Assembly: GCF_004025535.1 (NCBI RefSeq)
Contig: NZ_QJRG01000048.1
Coordinates: forward strand, 2,933-66,932
DNA: 64,000 nucleotides
From: Pseudomonas alkylphenolica
GTDB taxonomy: Bacteria > Pseudomonadota > Gammaproteobacteria > Pseudomonadales > Pseudomonadaceae
Direction of reading: 5' to 3'
The first letter of the stretch is position 1; every line of letters starts with the position of its first letter. The translations under genes and the position numbers were made by a program. Of this stretch, positions 1 to 9,287 are shown in pieces. The notes beneath the pieces are model-generated. The model saw only the letters and a list, made by a program, of their open reading frames with translations. It had not been told where the DNA came from and made no database searches.

Positions 1-2
1 CG

Positions 3-2477
3 CAGCTGGCCCCCACGCTGCCTGCGCACCTGGGCAAACAGCTCGTCCCGCCGCTGCGCCACAGCCGCTATGCGGTGCGCAGCATCCGCGAGGGCTACGT
101 CTACATCTTCCTCCAGCGCCTGGGCAAGCCCTTCGTCTGCGAAGCCGCCTACCGCGCTTGCGACACTGGCTTGCTGCAAGCGGTCTGGCCCTATGACCCC
201 GGCGTACCGATACCGGGCATCGCCGCACTCGGTGGCTGGACCGTGCAGGTCGGTGACCCGGAAGATGTCGACGAGGCCCGATTGCTGTTCACCCCGGACC
301 CGCTCAGCCCTGAAATGGTTGATCGTTATCGGGACAACCCCGTTTACCGTAACCGCCTGCAAAAATTCGACCTGCGCACGCTCGTCAATAGCTGCGGGCT
401 GTTTGTCGACGCCATCACCCCCTCGAACGTCGCCGGCACCGTCGCCGAGTTCCTCGCCGCTGACAACCCCGCCGCCAGGCACCTGCTGGAGAAACAGGCA
501 TTTCCCCCGTTCCGCAACGCCCTTGCACCGGGTGACGAGCCGAGGTCCATGGGCTCGATTTACCAGAGCGCCCTGGACAGCCTGATGGGTGGCGGCGGTG
601 TCGCCCTGGTGCTCGATGACCCGATCGGCATCGTTCAGGAGCTCAATGCCTGGCGTAACGACGCCATTGAAATGAACCTGCCGTGGTTGAAGCAGACAAA
701 CAAAGAAGGCATCAGCAACGAGCGCCTGTATGCCGTAGCGCAAGCGCTGGACAACGTAGAAACAGCGATGCAGCAGGGTTATATAGAAAACGCTGTCGAA
801 GATGCCGCGTCAAAACTCAGCGCCGCCAAATACAGGGCAATGCGTCATCAGGTCAGTTTCGGCGTGAGCTTCGAGAACATGGAAGCGCAGGAACAACGCT
901 ACGATCCGCAGACAGTACTCGATAATGCCTCTGCAGAGGCCCCCGAAGAGGCGTTCAAACGCTATCGCCCCCTGCTGGACATGCAGGCCAGAACCAAGAT
1001 CAAGGATGACTTCGCCAGATGCGACCAGCAGGCGCAGGCTGAAATGGACAAGCGGTCGTCGGACCACATCGCCTGGCTGGAACACGACCTGTTGATCCAG
1101 GCATTGGACCTGTATGACCGCAAGGATGCGATCTGGGGCCAGGCGTTCATGGAACAAATTGGCCTGTGCCTGCTGGGCATGAACGGTTGCGAAAGCGGCG
1201 CAGCGAAACTGGCGGGCTGGTGGTCGGACATCAGCATCGGCGAGCGCAATCTGGCTTGGCGCGCCCTCACCCGCAACCAGGCGCAAATCAGGGGCAAAAC
1301 CGTCATCGCAATCGCCGAAGCCAAAGCCGGAGAAGTCCTGACCGCAGAGAACATGGTGGCGAAACTGGCAACCGTAAACGCCCTCTTCAAAGGCGTTGCG
1401 GAGCTGCTGGGGAAAGCGGACTCAGACGTTCAGCAGGCGCTGGCAGAGGGCTCCCACAAGTGGTTTGGTGCCAATCGCCTGGGCCGCTCGCTCTCGCTAT
1501 TTGCTCAAGCCCATCAATACCTCTTTGAATTGTTGCCGGACAATGCCCTTGATCGAAGGCTGGTAGCCCCGCTGTTGGGCTATATACACGCCAACCTCGG
1601 TAATCAGGTCACCCGCCTGCGCCTTGAAGATCTGGCTGCTGCAGGCCGAACCGCTAGCGAAGCACGCGTACGCGGTCAGGTGAACTATCGCATTGGCGAA
1701 GTTCGCAATACGTTGGCCTCGGACTTTCAGAACGGGCGCGCGGGCCCCTTCTACAAACTGCGCAGTGGCATCGTTGTGGCGATTATCGAATCGATCACAC
1801 TGCTGACCGCTGCCTCACGCACTGACAAGCAGACAAAAGACTATGCAGAGTTGGTAGCCGCAGGATTGGTAACGGCTGCTGCAGGCTTCGAATTGACTGC
1901 GAGTGGCGTAGCAGCAGTCAGCGCCAGATTTACTCCTTCTACTGTTGTTGGGCGAGGCTCAGCCATTGTGTTGGGTGGGTTGAAAATAACGGGAGGATTG
2001 CTTGCGGCTGTAGGTGGGGGGATATCGGCTGTTTTGGCAGCACTGGATGCACGAGTAGCCCTTAGTGAAGGACGCTACACCCTTCGTAACGCTTACCTAG
2101 CACAAGCCATTGTCTCTACAGCAATCTCGACGCTTGGGGCAATGCTGTCATTGTCCGCCTCCGGCGCGTTCCTAGAATGGCTTCTACAAAACACCCAACG
2201 TGCGTTTTTACGCACGATCCTGCCGACAGTCATTCGTTGGTCGGCCGCATTGGCAGTACCTGAAATCGCCGCCATGTTGGGGTTGGCATTGGGTTGGGCA
2301 ACTGTCATCGGCGTCGTTGTGGCAGTTGTTATCTGGAAAATAGCGCCTGACGACCTTGAAGCCTGGTGCAGACACAGCTCTTTCGGCAAACGCGAAGAAG
2401 GCGATTTCTGGAAGCCATTCCAAAGTGAAGAGCTGGAACTCCAACGTCTGTACGAAGCATTTAATACGGTGAACTAA
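3..2477 (+). CDS. T6SS effector, VasX-like pore-forming toxin (5' partial)
   Basis: The frame is open to the left edge, so the true start lies outside the window; 824 residues are visible. The visible N-terminus carries a Tyr-Ala-Val-Arg-x-Ile-Arg-Glu-Gly-Tyr-Val-Tyr-Ile-Phe stretch typical of the VasX N-terminal (toxin-loading) region of type VI secretion effectors. A long polar, helical middle follows. Roughly residues 585-770 are a series of glycine/alanine-rich hydrophobic helices, as expected of a colicin-like membrane-inserting toxin. The stop codon overlaps the ATG of the next gene (TAATG), so the two are translationally coupled. By family knowledge such proteins ride on a VgrG or adaptor and permeabilise the target inner membrane. 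No VgrG is in the window, probably because it lies upstream. The pore-forming role is inferred from architecture only. Confidence 0.75.
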   Translation, partial: QLAPTLPAHLGKQLVPPLRHSRYAVRSIREGYVYIFLQRLGKPFVCEAAYRACDTGLLQAVWPYDPGVPIPGIAALGGWTVQVGDPEDVDEARLLFTPDPLSPEMVDRYRDNPVYRNRLQKFDLRTLVNSCGLFVDAITPSNVAGTVAEFLAADNPAARHLLEKQAFPPFRNALAPGDEPRSMGSIYQSALDSLMGGGGVALVLDDPIGIVQELNAWRNDAIEMNLPWLKQTNKEGISNERLYAVAQALDNVETAMQQGYIENAVEDAASKLSAAKYRAMRHQVSFGVSFENMEAQEQRYDPQTVLDNASAEAPEEAFKRYRPLLDMQARTKIKDDFARCDQQAQAEMDKRSSDHIAWLEHDLLIQALDLYDRKDAIWGQAFMEQIGLCLLGMNGCESGAAKLAGWWSDISIGERNLAWRALTRNQAQIRGKTVIAIAEAKAGEVLTAENMVAKLATVNALFKGVAELLGKADSDVQQALAEGSHKWFGANRLGRSLSLFAQAHQYLFELLPDNALDRRLVAPLLGYIHANLGNQVTRLRLEDLAAAGRTASEARVRGQVNYRIGEVRNTLASDFQNGRAGPFYKLRSGIVVAIIESITLLTAASRTDKQTKDYAELVAAGLVTAAAGFELTASGVAAVSARFTPSTVVGRGSAIVLGGLKITGGLLAAVGGGISAVLAALDARVALSEGRYTLRNAYLAQAIVSTAISTLGAMLSLSASGAFLEWLLQNTQRAFLRTILPTVIRWSAALAVPEIAAMLGLALGWATVIGVVVAVVIWKIAPDDLEAWCRHSSFGKREEGDFWKPFQSEELELQRLYEAFNTVN

Positions 2478-3631
2478 TGTACCTACTAGAAAAGGGCTTC
2501 TGGGCGATACAAATCGATCCCAAAACACGCGGCCAGCTGGAAGTTGATATGGCGCGAGCCCTCGCCAAAGAGAAGGCGGATAGAGAGAATGGGGGGATGG
2601 AACTATCTGGCATTCACGATCGGGTTAGCGAATGTCCAAATGCGGATGGTTCAATTTACGCTTTCAACGACACCTATATCGAACTCTACGCAGGAGCAAT
2701 TCAGAAGGGCCGCGGAATTATCACAGTGCTCTCGCTCACGCTGATATCTCTGCTGTGGATATTAGTGCCAGTAAGCATTCAGCTTTTGTCCGTTTGGGTT
2801 ACAGGTGTGGAATATTGGAGCAGAGCAAGCGCCACAACCTTCATTTATATTAACTCACTGGTAGAGCCAATCATTGTTGTCGGGATTGTCTGGGCAATCT
2901 ACAAATACCTGTGGCGCTTCATCCGCCTGGAGAACTTCGTCCAGCGTCGCCTGCTGATCCGCTTCAATCGCGTCACCCGCCAGGTTTACCTGCACCGTCC
3001 CGGCTATGCTGGTGGCATCACCACCCTGGCCTGGGACCAAGTCTCTCCGGAGCCGGCGCTGGGCCTTCCGGAGTGGCGAGGCACGGGTACCCAACTCATG
3101 CTGGCCTGGACCAACGAGATGACCGGCCTGCCGCACTTCCATATCATGCTGGTCGGCAAGATAGCCAACGGCACCAGCGATATCGTCAACCTCTGGGAGT
3201 TTATCCGACGCTACATGGAGGAAGGCCCGCAGGCGGTGCCGAAGCCGAAAAAGCTGCTTGGCAAAATCCCCTGGCCCTGGTTGTCCCTGAAGGCGCCCTG
3301 GAGCTTTTTGCGCCCGCTGTGGCGCGCAGGCCTTACCTCCAGAGTAATGTTGTGGACCGCCGCGTTATCACCGCTGATTGTGCTGCATGCCACTTTGCAC
3401 TGGATTTCGCTGTTGCTGGGCTGGGAGCCACGCTGGCCGCGCATCATCCGCGAGGCCGGCAGGCCCGGAAAGCCTGTTCCACCCCTCTCCACCGCCGCCG
3501 ACTGGCCGCCACTGCCAGTAGTCGAAAGCGGGCTAATCAAACCCCGTAAGCGGCGCAGTCGGCGTAATAACGATACAACAGCACAATCCGACAGCCCCGA
3601 AACGCCACCCGACAATACAGCCAAACGCTGA
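2477..3631 (+). CDS. DUF6708-type membrane protein 1, candidate T6SS immunity or accessory protein
   Basis: A 384-residue protein coupled to the effector by a 1-bp overlap. It has a charged N-terminal 80 residues, two hydrophobic helices (about 81-104 and 128-147), then a soluble domain opening with an RFNR motif (162-165) followed by an aromatic/HRP segment, which resembles the DUF6708 family found beside T6SS effectors. A further hydrophobic stretch near 290-316 and a basic, Ser/Arg-rich tail follow. Residues 139-271 are identical to those of the next gene. Position directly after a pore-forming effector and the membrane helices suggest self-protection, but an accessory role in effector delivery is equally possible. 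The immunity role is inference. Confidence 0.6.
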   Translation: MYLLEKGFWAIQIDPKTRGQLEVDMARALAKEKADRENGGMELSGIHDRVSECPNADGSIYAFNDTYIELYAGAIQKGRGIITVLSLTLISLLWILVPVSIQLLSVWVTGVEYWSRASATTFIYINSLVEPIIVVGIVWAIYKYLWRFIRLENFVQRRLLIRFNRVTRQVYLHRPGYAGGITTLAWDQVSPEPALGLPEWRGTGTQLMLAWTNEMTGLPHFHIMLVGKIANGTSDIVNLWEFIRRYMEEGPQAVPKPKKLLGKIPWPWLSLKAPWSFLRPLWRAGLTSRVMLWTAALSPLIVLHATLHWISLLLGWEPRWPRIIREAGRPGKPVPPLSTAADWPPLPVVESGLIKPRKRRSRRNNDTTAQSDSPETPPDNTAKR

Positions 3632-3643
3632 GGCCGCGTCCGA

Positions 3644-4741
3644 ATGTACCTAATAGAAAAGGGATTCTGGGCGATACAAATCGACCCCAAAACACGCGGC
3701 CAGCTTGAAGTTGATATGGCGCGAGCCCTCGCCAAAGAGAAGGCGGATAGAGAGAATGGGGTGATGGAGCTCCCTGGCATTCACGACCGGGTGAGCGAGT
3801 GTCCAAATGCGGACGGTTCAATTTACGCCTTCAACGATACCTATCTCGAGCTTTATACCGGCGCAATGCAGGACAAGCGAGGCATCGTCACGCCTTTGAC
3901 ACTCACGCTGGTAACGATCGTGTTTTTGTTGGCTACCTTGAGTGTTGAAATGAGTAGCGTGTGGTTTACCCACGTTCATTTCGGTGTAAAAACGCCTGCA
4001 ACAACCATGGACTACGTTGACCCGATCATTATCGGCTCTCTGGTGTGTGCAATCTGCTGGGCAATCTACAAATATCTCTGGCGATTCATCCGCCTGGAGA
4101 ACTTCGTCCAGCGCCGCCTGCTTATCCGCTTCAATCGCGTCACTCGCCAGGTTTATCTGCACCGTCCAGGCTACGCCGGCGGAATCACCACCCTGGCCTG
4201 GGACCAGGTTTCCCCGGAACCGGCGTTAGGCCTTCCGGAGTGGCGAGGCACCGGTACACAACTCATGCTGGCCTGGACCAACGAGATGACCGGCCTGCCG
4301 CATTTCCATATCATGCTGGTCGGCAAGATAGCCAACGGCACCAGCGACATCGTCAACCTCTGGGAATTTATCCGACGCTACATGGAGGAAGGCCCGCAGG
4401 CGGTGCCGAAGCCGAAAAAGCTGCTCGGCAAGATCCCATGGCCCTGGTTATCACTCCTGGCTTCATGGAGCTGTTTAAGGCCTCTGTGGCGCGCGGGCTT
4501 TACCTCCAGGGTGATGCTGTGGACAGTCGCATTATCGCCCCTGATTTTTCTCCATGCATCCTTGCACTGGATTTCCCTATTGCTTGGCTGGGAACCGCGC
4601 TGGCCGCGCATCATCCGCGAGGCCGGCAGGCCCGGAAAGCCTGTTCCGCCCCTCTCCACCGCCGCTGACTGGCCACCGCCGCCAGCGCCAGCAAAGAGAA
4701 ACCGCAAACGCGCAAAGGAACAGACCCGGCCGAGCCGCTGA
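3644..4741 (+). CDS. DUF6708-type membrane protein 2 (tandem paralogue)
   Basis: A 365-residue near-copy of the preceding gene, 12 bp downstream and in the same direction. The first 67 residues differ at only a few positions and residues 139-271 are identical. Residues about 68-138, which include the first and part of the second membrane helix, are strongly diverged although the length is unchanged. The C-terminal tail is shorter and rich in Pro/Lys/Arg. The pattern suggests recent duplication or gene conversion that keeps the cytoplasmic part while the membrane helices vary. If these are immunity proteins, the variable helices would be the place of specificity. The gene converges on the next operon with 21 bp between the stops. 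Confidence 0.6.
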   Translation: MYLIEKGFWAIQIDPKTRGQLEVDMARALAKEKADRENGVMELPGIHDRVSECPNADGSIYAFNDTYLELYTGAMQDKRGIVTPLTLTLVTIVFLLATLSVEMSSVWFTHVHFGVKTPATTMDYVDPIIIGSLVCAICWAIYKYLWRFIRLENFVQRRLLIRFNRVTRQVYLHRPGYAGGITTLAWDQVSPEPALGLPEWRGTGTQLMLAWTNEMTGLPHFHIMLVGKIANGTSDIVNLWEFIRRYMEEGPQAVPKPKKLLGKIPWPWLSLLASWSCLRPLWRAGFTSRVMLWTVALSPLIFLHASLHWISLLLGWEPRWPRIIREAGRPGKPVPPLSTAADWPPPPAPAKRNRKRAKEQTRPSR

Positions 4742-4762
4742 TCAACTCAGCATCACCGTCCC

Positions 4763-5773
4763 TCACAACCCCCAATGCATCAGCGCCAACACCAGCAACA
4801 CGAGGAACACCGTCTCCCCCACCATCAAGGCAATGGGCTTGAAGCCGACCTTGGCCAGTTCCTTGAGTTGGGTCTTCATCCCCAGCGCACTGATCGCGAC
4901 CACCAGGCACCAGCGCGACAGGTCGTTGATACCGCCCTGCACTACCGTCGGCACCCAACCGGTGCTGTTCAGGCACGCCAACAGTACAAAACCCACCGCA
5001 AACCATGGCAACAGCGGCGGCCGCTTGCCGCTGGTGTCGTCGCCTGAGCGCCGGGTAATCATCGCGGCGCAGACAATTACCGGCAGCAGCATCGCCACCC
5101 GCATCAGCTTGACCACCGTGGCAATGTCCCCGGTTTCGGTAGACATGCTGTACCCCGCCCCCACCACTTGCGCGACATCGTGAATGGTGGCGCCAAGGAA
5201 TACCCCGGCCTGGGGCGGCGTCAGTTCAAGCCAGGTGGCAATCATCGGGTAAAGGATCATCGCCAGGGTCGACAACGCCGACACGCCGATCACGGTGAAC
5301 AGCGTTGCGTGCTCCTTCTGCTTGTGCGGCGGTAGCGCCGCCGCCAGTGCCAGCGCTGCCGAGGCACCGCAAATCGCCGTGGCTCCACCGGTGAGCATGC
5401 CGAACAGGCGGTTGAAACCCAGGGCCTTGGCCACCACCATCGACACGCTGATGGTCACCGCGACAATGATCACCACCAGCGCCACGGGCTTCCAGCCAAG
5501 GCTGGCGATTTGTTCCAGGGTGATGCGCATGCCCAGCAAGGCAACGCCGATGCGCAGCACCGTACGGGCGGTGAATTCGATGCCGACCTTGCAGCGGCCA
5601 TCGACGGAAAGAAAATTCAGCGCCATGCCCAGCAACAGGGCAAACAGCATCACCGGCGCGCCGTAGTGCTCGCTGAGAAAACTGGCCGCTGCAGCGGCAA
5701 TCAGGCTGACCAGAAAACCCGGTGCCAGCTCGCGCACCCGATTATTGACGGCGGCAATTGCAACAGTGCTCAT
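4763..5773 (-). CDS. YeiH/YadS-family putative sulfate (anion) exporter
   Basis: A 336-residue, very hydrophobic protein with about ten membrane helices. The N-terminal pattern (Pro-Val-Met-Leu-Phe-Ala-Leu-Leu-Leu-Gly-Met-Ala then Arg-Ile-Gly-Val-Ala-Leu-Leu-Gly-Met-Arg-Ile) and the later GATIHDVAQVVGAG segment are typical of the UPF0324/YeiH group, often annotated as putative sulfate exporters. It is the last gene of the seven-gene minus-strand operon; its ATG overlaps the stop of the Rieske gene by 4 bp. With a TauD-type dioxygenase in the same operon, export of sulfite or sulfate released from a sulfonated substrate is a reasonable but unproved guess. Substrate specificity in this family is poorly defined. 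Confidence 0.75.
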   Translation of the reverse strand: MSTVAIAAVNNRVRELAPGFLVSLIAAAAASFLSEHYGAPVMLFALLLGMALNFLSVDGRCKVGIEFTARTVLRIGVALLGMRITLEQIASLGWKPVALVVIIVAVTISVSMVVAKALGFNRLFGMLTGGATAICGASAALALAAALPPHKQKEHATLFTVIGVSALSTLAMILYPMIATWLELTPPQAGVFLGATIHDVAQVVGAGYSMSTETGDIATVVKLMRVAMLLPVIVCAAMITRRSGDDTSGKRPPLLPWFAVGFVLLACLNSTGWVPTVVQGGINDLSRWCLVVAISALGMKTQLKELAKVGFKPIALMVGETVFLVLLVLALMHWGL

Positions 5774-6090
5774 TGGCCGGTCTCCTCGTAGACGATGTAC
5801 AGCTGATCACCCTGCTGTTCGACCGGGTAGCTGTTGACCTTTAGCGCGGTAGAATTGAGCAGGTATCCGCTGGAAAGGTCGAAACGCAGGCCATGGGCGC
5901 AACACTGGATCACCCGGCCTTCCAGACGCCCGCCACACAGCGAGGCGCCTTGATGCGGACAGCTGTCGTCGATGGCGTAGAAGGTATCGGCGACGTTGAA
6001 CAGCGCCAGGCTCTTGCCTTCGAACGCCAGCAGCGCACGGCCTCCGCGCTCGGGTATTTTGTGCGCTGGCACAGGGTAGCGAAGGCTCAT
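5770..6090 (-). CDS. Rieske [2Fe-2S] ferredoxin-type protein
   Basis: A 106-residue single-domain protein. The two cluster-binding boxes are present: Cys44-Pro-His46 and Cys63-x-x-His66, with the usual Gly-rich loop between them. The length matches small Rieske ferredoxins that feed electrons to ring-hydroxylating or other oxygenases. It overlaps both neighbours by 4 bp, so it is translated as part of the operon. No Rieske oxygenase alpha subunit is in the window. It might serve an unlinked oxygenase or a reductive step in the same pathway; the quinone reductase at 10150-11130 is not an obvious ferredoxin reductase. Confidence 0.85.
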   Translation of the reverse strand: MSLRYPVPAHKIPERGGRALLAFEGKSLALFNVADTFYAIDDSCPHQGASLCGGRLEGRVIQCCAHGLRFDLSSGYLLNSTALKVNSYPVEQQGDQLYIVYEETGQ

Positions 6091-6740
6091 GCCGGCACCG
6101 CCTCGTCCAGGGCTTCACGCATGGCTGCAAGCAATACAGCGGGTGGCTGTGCGCCTGAAACCGCACGGCGCTGGTTGAGGACGAAGCACGGCACACCGTC
6201 GGCGGCGTGGGCATTGCCGCCCATGAACGGGCTGGCATCGCCGCGCAGGCAATCGGCAATTTGCGTCGGGCTCAAGCCGCAGTCGCGGGCGATGTGCAGC
6301 AAGGTGACCGGGTCACCGAGGTCCTTGCCTTGCTCGAAGTAGGCGGCGAACAGGCGTGCCAGCAAGGCTTCGACCACCTGCGTGTCGCCCAGGGCTATGG
6401 CGCGCTGGAGCAAACGGTGGGCATCGCCGGTGTTGGGCATGCGCGTGATGCGCGAAAAGTCGATGTTGGCGCCGGCCGCTTGCGCGGCGCCACGTACCTG
6501 GGCCTGGCGCACACGTACAGCCTCATCGCTGCCCAGGCGCTTGCGGTAGAACGCCTCGAAGGGTTGCCCGGTGCGCGGCATGTCCGGCAGCAACTGCACA
6601 CCGCGCCAGCGCACACTGACTTCAGCGTCAGGCTGCTCGAGATGCAACTGCTCAAGAGCTACCTGCAGATGACGCTGACCGATCAGGCACCAGGGGCAGA
6701 TAAAGTCGAAAAATACTTCAATGGACAACACGCGCTTCAC
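6087..6740 (-). CDS. DsbA-family (FrnE / HCCA-isomerase-like) oxidoreductase
   Basis: A 217-residue cytoplasmic protein with no signal peptide. A thioredoxin-fold active site Cys15-Pro-Trp-Cys18 follows the first beta strand (IEVFFDFICPWC), the signature of the FrnE-like DsbA subfamily, which also covers 2-hydroxychromene-2-carboxylate isomerases. It overlaps the MFS gene before it and the Rieske gene after it by 4 bp each. In catabolic operons such proteins act as glutathione-dependent isomerases or dithiol oxidoreductases. Which applies here cannot be read from sequence; the intact CxxC favours the FrnE-like redox type. Confidence 0.8.
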   Translation of the reverse strand: MKRVLSIEVFFDFICPWCLIGQRHLQVALEQLHLEQPDAEVSVRWRGVQLLPDMPRTGQPFEAFYRKRLGSDEAVRVRQAQVRGAAQAAGANIDFSRITRMPNTGDAHRLLQRAIALGDTQVVEALLARLFAAYFEQGKDLGDPVTLLHIARDCGLSPTQIADCLRGDASPFMGGNAHAADGVPCFVLNQRRAVSGAQPPAVLLAAMREALDEAVPA

Positions 6741-8059
6741 GGTTTTACCTCCTGAATCGGCGCCACTTCAGGCGACGCTTCCTGCAGGTTCTGCAGGCGG
6801 GCCATGTCGTTGTGGTAGTGGCGCTTGGCAACAAAAAACACCGCGGCGGCAAAGATGCTGATCAATGGCACCAGCTGGAACGCGGCATGCAAACCGATCA
6901 CGTCGGAAACACGCCCGGTAATCAATGGCCCGGTGGCCAGCCCCAGGAGGTTGTTGGCCAGGGTCAGGGTGGCGAACGCAGTACCGTGCACCGAGTAATG
7001 CGTCAGGTTGGCGACCATCGCGCTGGACGGTCCGTTGGTGCCTGCGGCGATCATCATCCCCAGGCAGATCAGTACCAGTTGCGCGGTGCCGGTTGGCAAA
7101 GCGAATGCCAGCGACAACAGCACACAGCTGCCCAGGCAATAGCCGATGGCCAGGCTGATCTTGCGGTCCGGACGTTGACGCCCCAGACGGTCACAGAGCA
7201 TGCCGCAGAGGATGATGCCGATGCCGCTGCACAGCACGATAATGGCGGCGACGACGCCTGCACGATCAGTACCCATGGCGTAATAGCGGTTCAGGTAGCT
7301 GGGCATCCAGACAATCACCGTACCGCCGACGAACAACTGCAGGCCACTGCCGACGTACGCGGCAATCACCGAGCGGCTGCTGTACAGGGTGTGCAGCGGG
7401 CGCGCGATTTTCTTAGCGGCGTCGTTCATGCGTTTCGGGGCGATTTTCGCCTCCTTGACGACCAGCGGGTACAGCACCGCCAGCAACAGGCCGAACAAGG
7501 CCATGCCGGCAAATGCCCAGCGCCAGCCCAGGTGCTGTGCCAAAACGCCGCCCAACGCCATGCCCAGCACCGAGCCGAACATGCCGCCGGCCATAAAGGC
7601 ACCGGCCAGGGTCGCGCGCATGTCGCGGGGGAACACCGCCACCACTACAGCGATACCGACGCTGCCGTATGCGGCTTCGCCGACGCCGACCAGGAAACGG
7701 GCGACGAACATTTGTTCATAATTTTCTGCCAGGGCGCAGCCCAGGGTGGCGAGGCTCCAGAGGATGGCCATCAGCACCAGGCTCTTGACCCGGCCAAAGC
7801 GGTCGGCAAGCAATGAAAGAGGAAACGTGAGCAAGCCGACCATCAGGGCAACGATGCCGCTGAGCAGGCCAAGCTGGCTGTCACTCAGGGCCCATTCGCC
7901 CTTGAGCAGTGGAAAGACGGCGTTGAGCACTTGGCGCGACATGTAGTCGGATATCAGCAGGCCAAAGGTCAAGGCGAAGACAAACCAGGCATAGCGCCGT
8001 GGAATGCCACGAGAAGTATCGACACCATCATCAGTGGCGTTGGCAAGATAGGCGGCCAT
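6737..8059 (-). CDS. MFS transporter
   Basis: A 440-residue protein with about twelve membrane helices. The loop after helix 2 holds LADRFGRVKSL, the MFS signature (G/D-R-x-G-R-x-K), and a related CDRLGRQRPDRK loop sits at the start of the second half. The N-terminal DYMSRQVLNAVFPLLKGEW segment is like that of aromatic acid/anion symporters. It is the fourth gene of the operon, 110 bp after the BKACE gene and overlapping the DsbA-like gene by 4 bp. It probably imports the operon's organic acid substrate or exports a product. Confidence 0.85.
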   Translation of the reverse strand: MAAYLANATDDGVDTSRGIPRRYAWFVFALTFGLLISDYMSRQVLNAVFPLLKGEWALSDSQLGLLSGIVALMVGLLTFPLSLLADRFGRVKSLVLMAILWSLATLGCALAENYEQMFVARFLVGVGEAAYGSVGIAVVVAVFPRDMRATLAGAFMAGGMFGSVLGMALGGVLAQHLGWRWAFAGMALFGLLLAVLYPLVVKEAKIAPKRMNDAAKKIARPLHTLYSSRSVIAAYVGSGLQLFVGGTVIVWMPSYLNRYYAMGTDRAGVVAAIIVLCSGIGIILCGMLCDRLGRQRPDRKISLAIGYCLGSCVLLSLAFALPTGTAQLVLICLGMMIAAGTNGPSSAMVANLTHYSVHGTAFATLTLANNLLGLATGPLITGRVSDVIGLHAAFQLVPLISIFAAAVFFVAKRHYHNDMARLQNLQEASPEVAPIQEVKP

Positions 8060-8169
8060 GCTGCCTCCTTAGTTGTCTGGCATAGATGTTTTTGTTATTC
8101 AAAAGCCTGACGTTCAGCGCGGTGGTCGGTGGCAGGCCGGCCCCCCGTCAAGGGCCGACCCGTTACCGG

Positions 8170-9222
8170 TCAGCCGCGCTGAGGTACACCCTTTTGACCT
8201 GGCAGGCGGTTAGGCGCCATTCCGTTGGCCTTGAGCGTTTCCTCGATGCTGCTGTACTGCTCGCCGATGCGGTAAATGGCACGGGCTTCTTTACCGTTGG
8301 CGATCTCGCGGCCCAGTTCGTGGGCAATACGTACGGTTTGCTGGATCTGTTGCACCGAGCTGAAGCGCTTGCCCTGGTGGTCGATGATCGTGTCTTCGTT
8401 GCCGCAGCGTGCGTGCAGGCCCATGGCCATGGCCATGGCGTTGAATGGCAGCACGTTCTTGAGCAGCGATTCGGACGTCAGGGTGCAGCCATCCGGGGCG
8501 CGGTGGATGAAATTGAAGAAGTTGAACGGGTTCGGGCCGTCAAAGCCGCCACCGATACCGATCCAGGTCAGGTTCAGCGGGCCCATGTAGTCGCCGCGGC
8601 GCACAATGCGCTCCAGGGTTTCCAGGGCGTGCATGCCGGTCAGCTGGAAGTGCGGCTGAATGTTGCTGGCCTGCAGGCGACGCAGGTGCTCGCGCACCCA
8701 GGCAGGGCCCGCCGGTACGGTCATTTCGCTGTAGGCGGCCTGAATCGCCGGGTGGGACAGCGAGGTGCCCTCCAGGTATTCCGGGTACAGCAGCTCCATG
8801 ATGTTCATCTGGGTGGTGTTGATCGCCACCGTTACCTGGTCAGGCTTTGGCGTCAGCTCGGCGAGCATGTGACGGGTATCGTCCGACAGCCATTTGGCCG
8901 CCTCGCCGTCGCTTTCCGGGGCGAACGAGATCGAGCCACCGACCTGGATGATCATTTCCGGCACCGCTTCACGCACACCGGCAATCAATTCGTTGAATTT
9001 CGACAGGCGTTTGGAGCCTTTGCCATCCAGCTCACGTACGTGCAGGTGCAGCACCGTGGCGCCTGCTTCGTAGCAGTCAACGGCCTTTTGAACCTGCTCA
9101 TCCATGGTCAGCGGGATGTCTTCAGGGAAGTCTTCAGGCATCCACTCCGGGCCATACGGAGCCACGGTGATGACCACCTTTTCCATGTTTTCCGGGTGCA
9201 GCGAATCGTCGAAGAATTGCAT
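8170..9222 (-). CDS. Beta-keto acid cleavage enzyme (BKACE, DUF849)
   Basis: A 350-residue member of the BKACE family, typified by 3-keto-5-aminohexanoate cleavage enzyme Kce. These enzymes condense a beta-keto acid with acetyl-CoA and cleave it to acetoacetate and a new CoA thioester. The strand-2 motif VLHLHVRE holds the zinc-binding pair His59 and His61, and IIQVGGSI is another family block. The ATG at 9222 has a GAGGA ribosome site 7 bases upstream, so it is preferred over the internal Met13. BKACE members differ in the acceptor they use (dehydrocarnitine, 3-keto-5-aminohexanoate, beta-ketoglutarate and others). The carrier of the carbonyl here is unknown, so the operon's substrate stays open. 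Confidence 0.88.
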   Translation of the reverse strand: MQFFDDSLHPENMEKVVITVAPYGPEWMPEDFPEDIPLTMDEQVQKAVDCYEAGATVLHLHVRELDGKGSKRLSKFNELIAGVREAVPEMIIQVGGSISFAPESDGEAAKWLSDDTRHMLAELTPKPDQVTVAINTTQMNIMELLYPEYLEGTSLSHPAIQAAYSEMTVPAGPAWVREHLRRLQASNIQPHFQLTGMHALETLERIVRRGDYMGPLNLTWIGIGGGFDGPNPFNFFNFIHRAPDGCTLTSESLLKNVLPFNAMAMAMGLHARCGNEDTIIDHQGKRFSSVQQIQQTVRIAHELGREIANGKEARAIYRIGEQYSSIEETLKANGMAPNRLPGQKGVPQRG

Positions 9223-9287
9223 GTTTCCGTCCTCGGTCTTGTTATTGTCGTATTCGGTGAGCGCGCCAGTCGGCGACTGGCCTGCGC

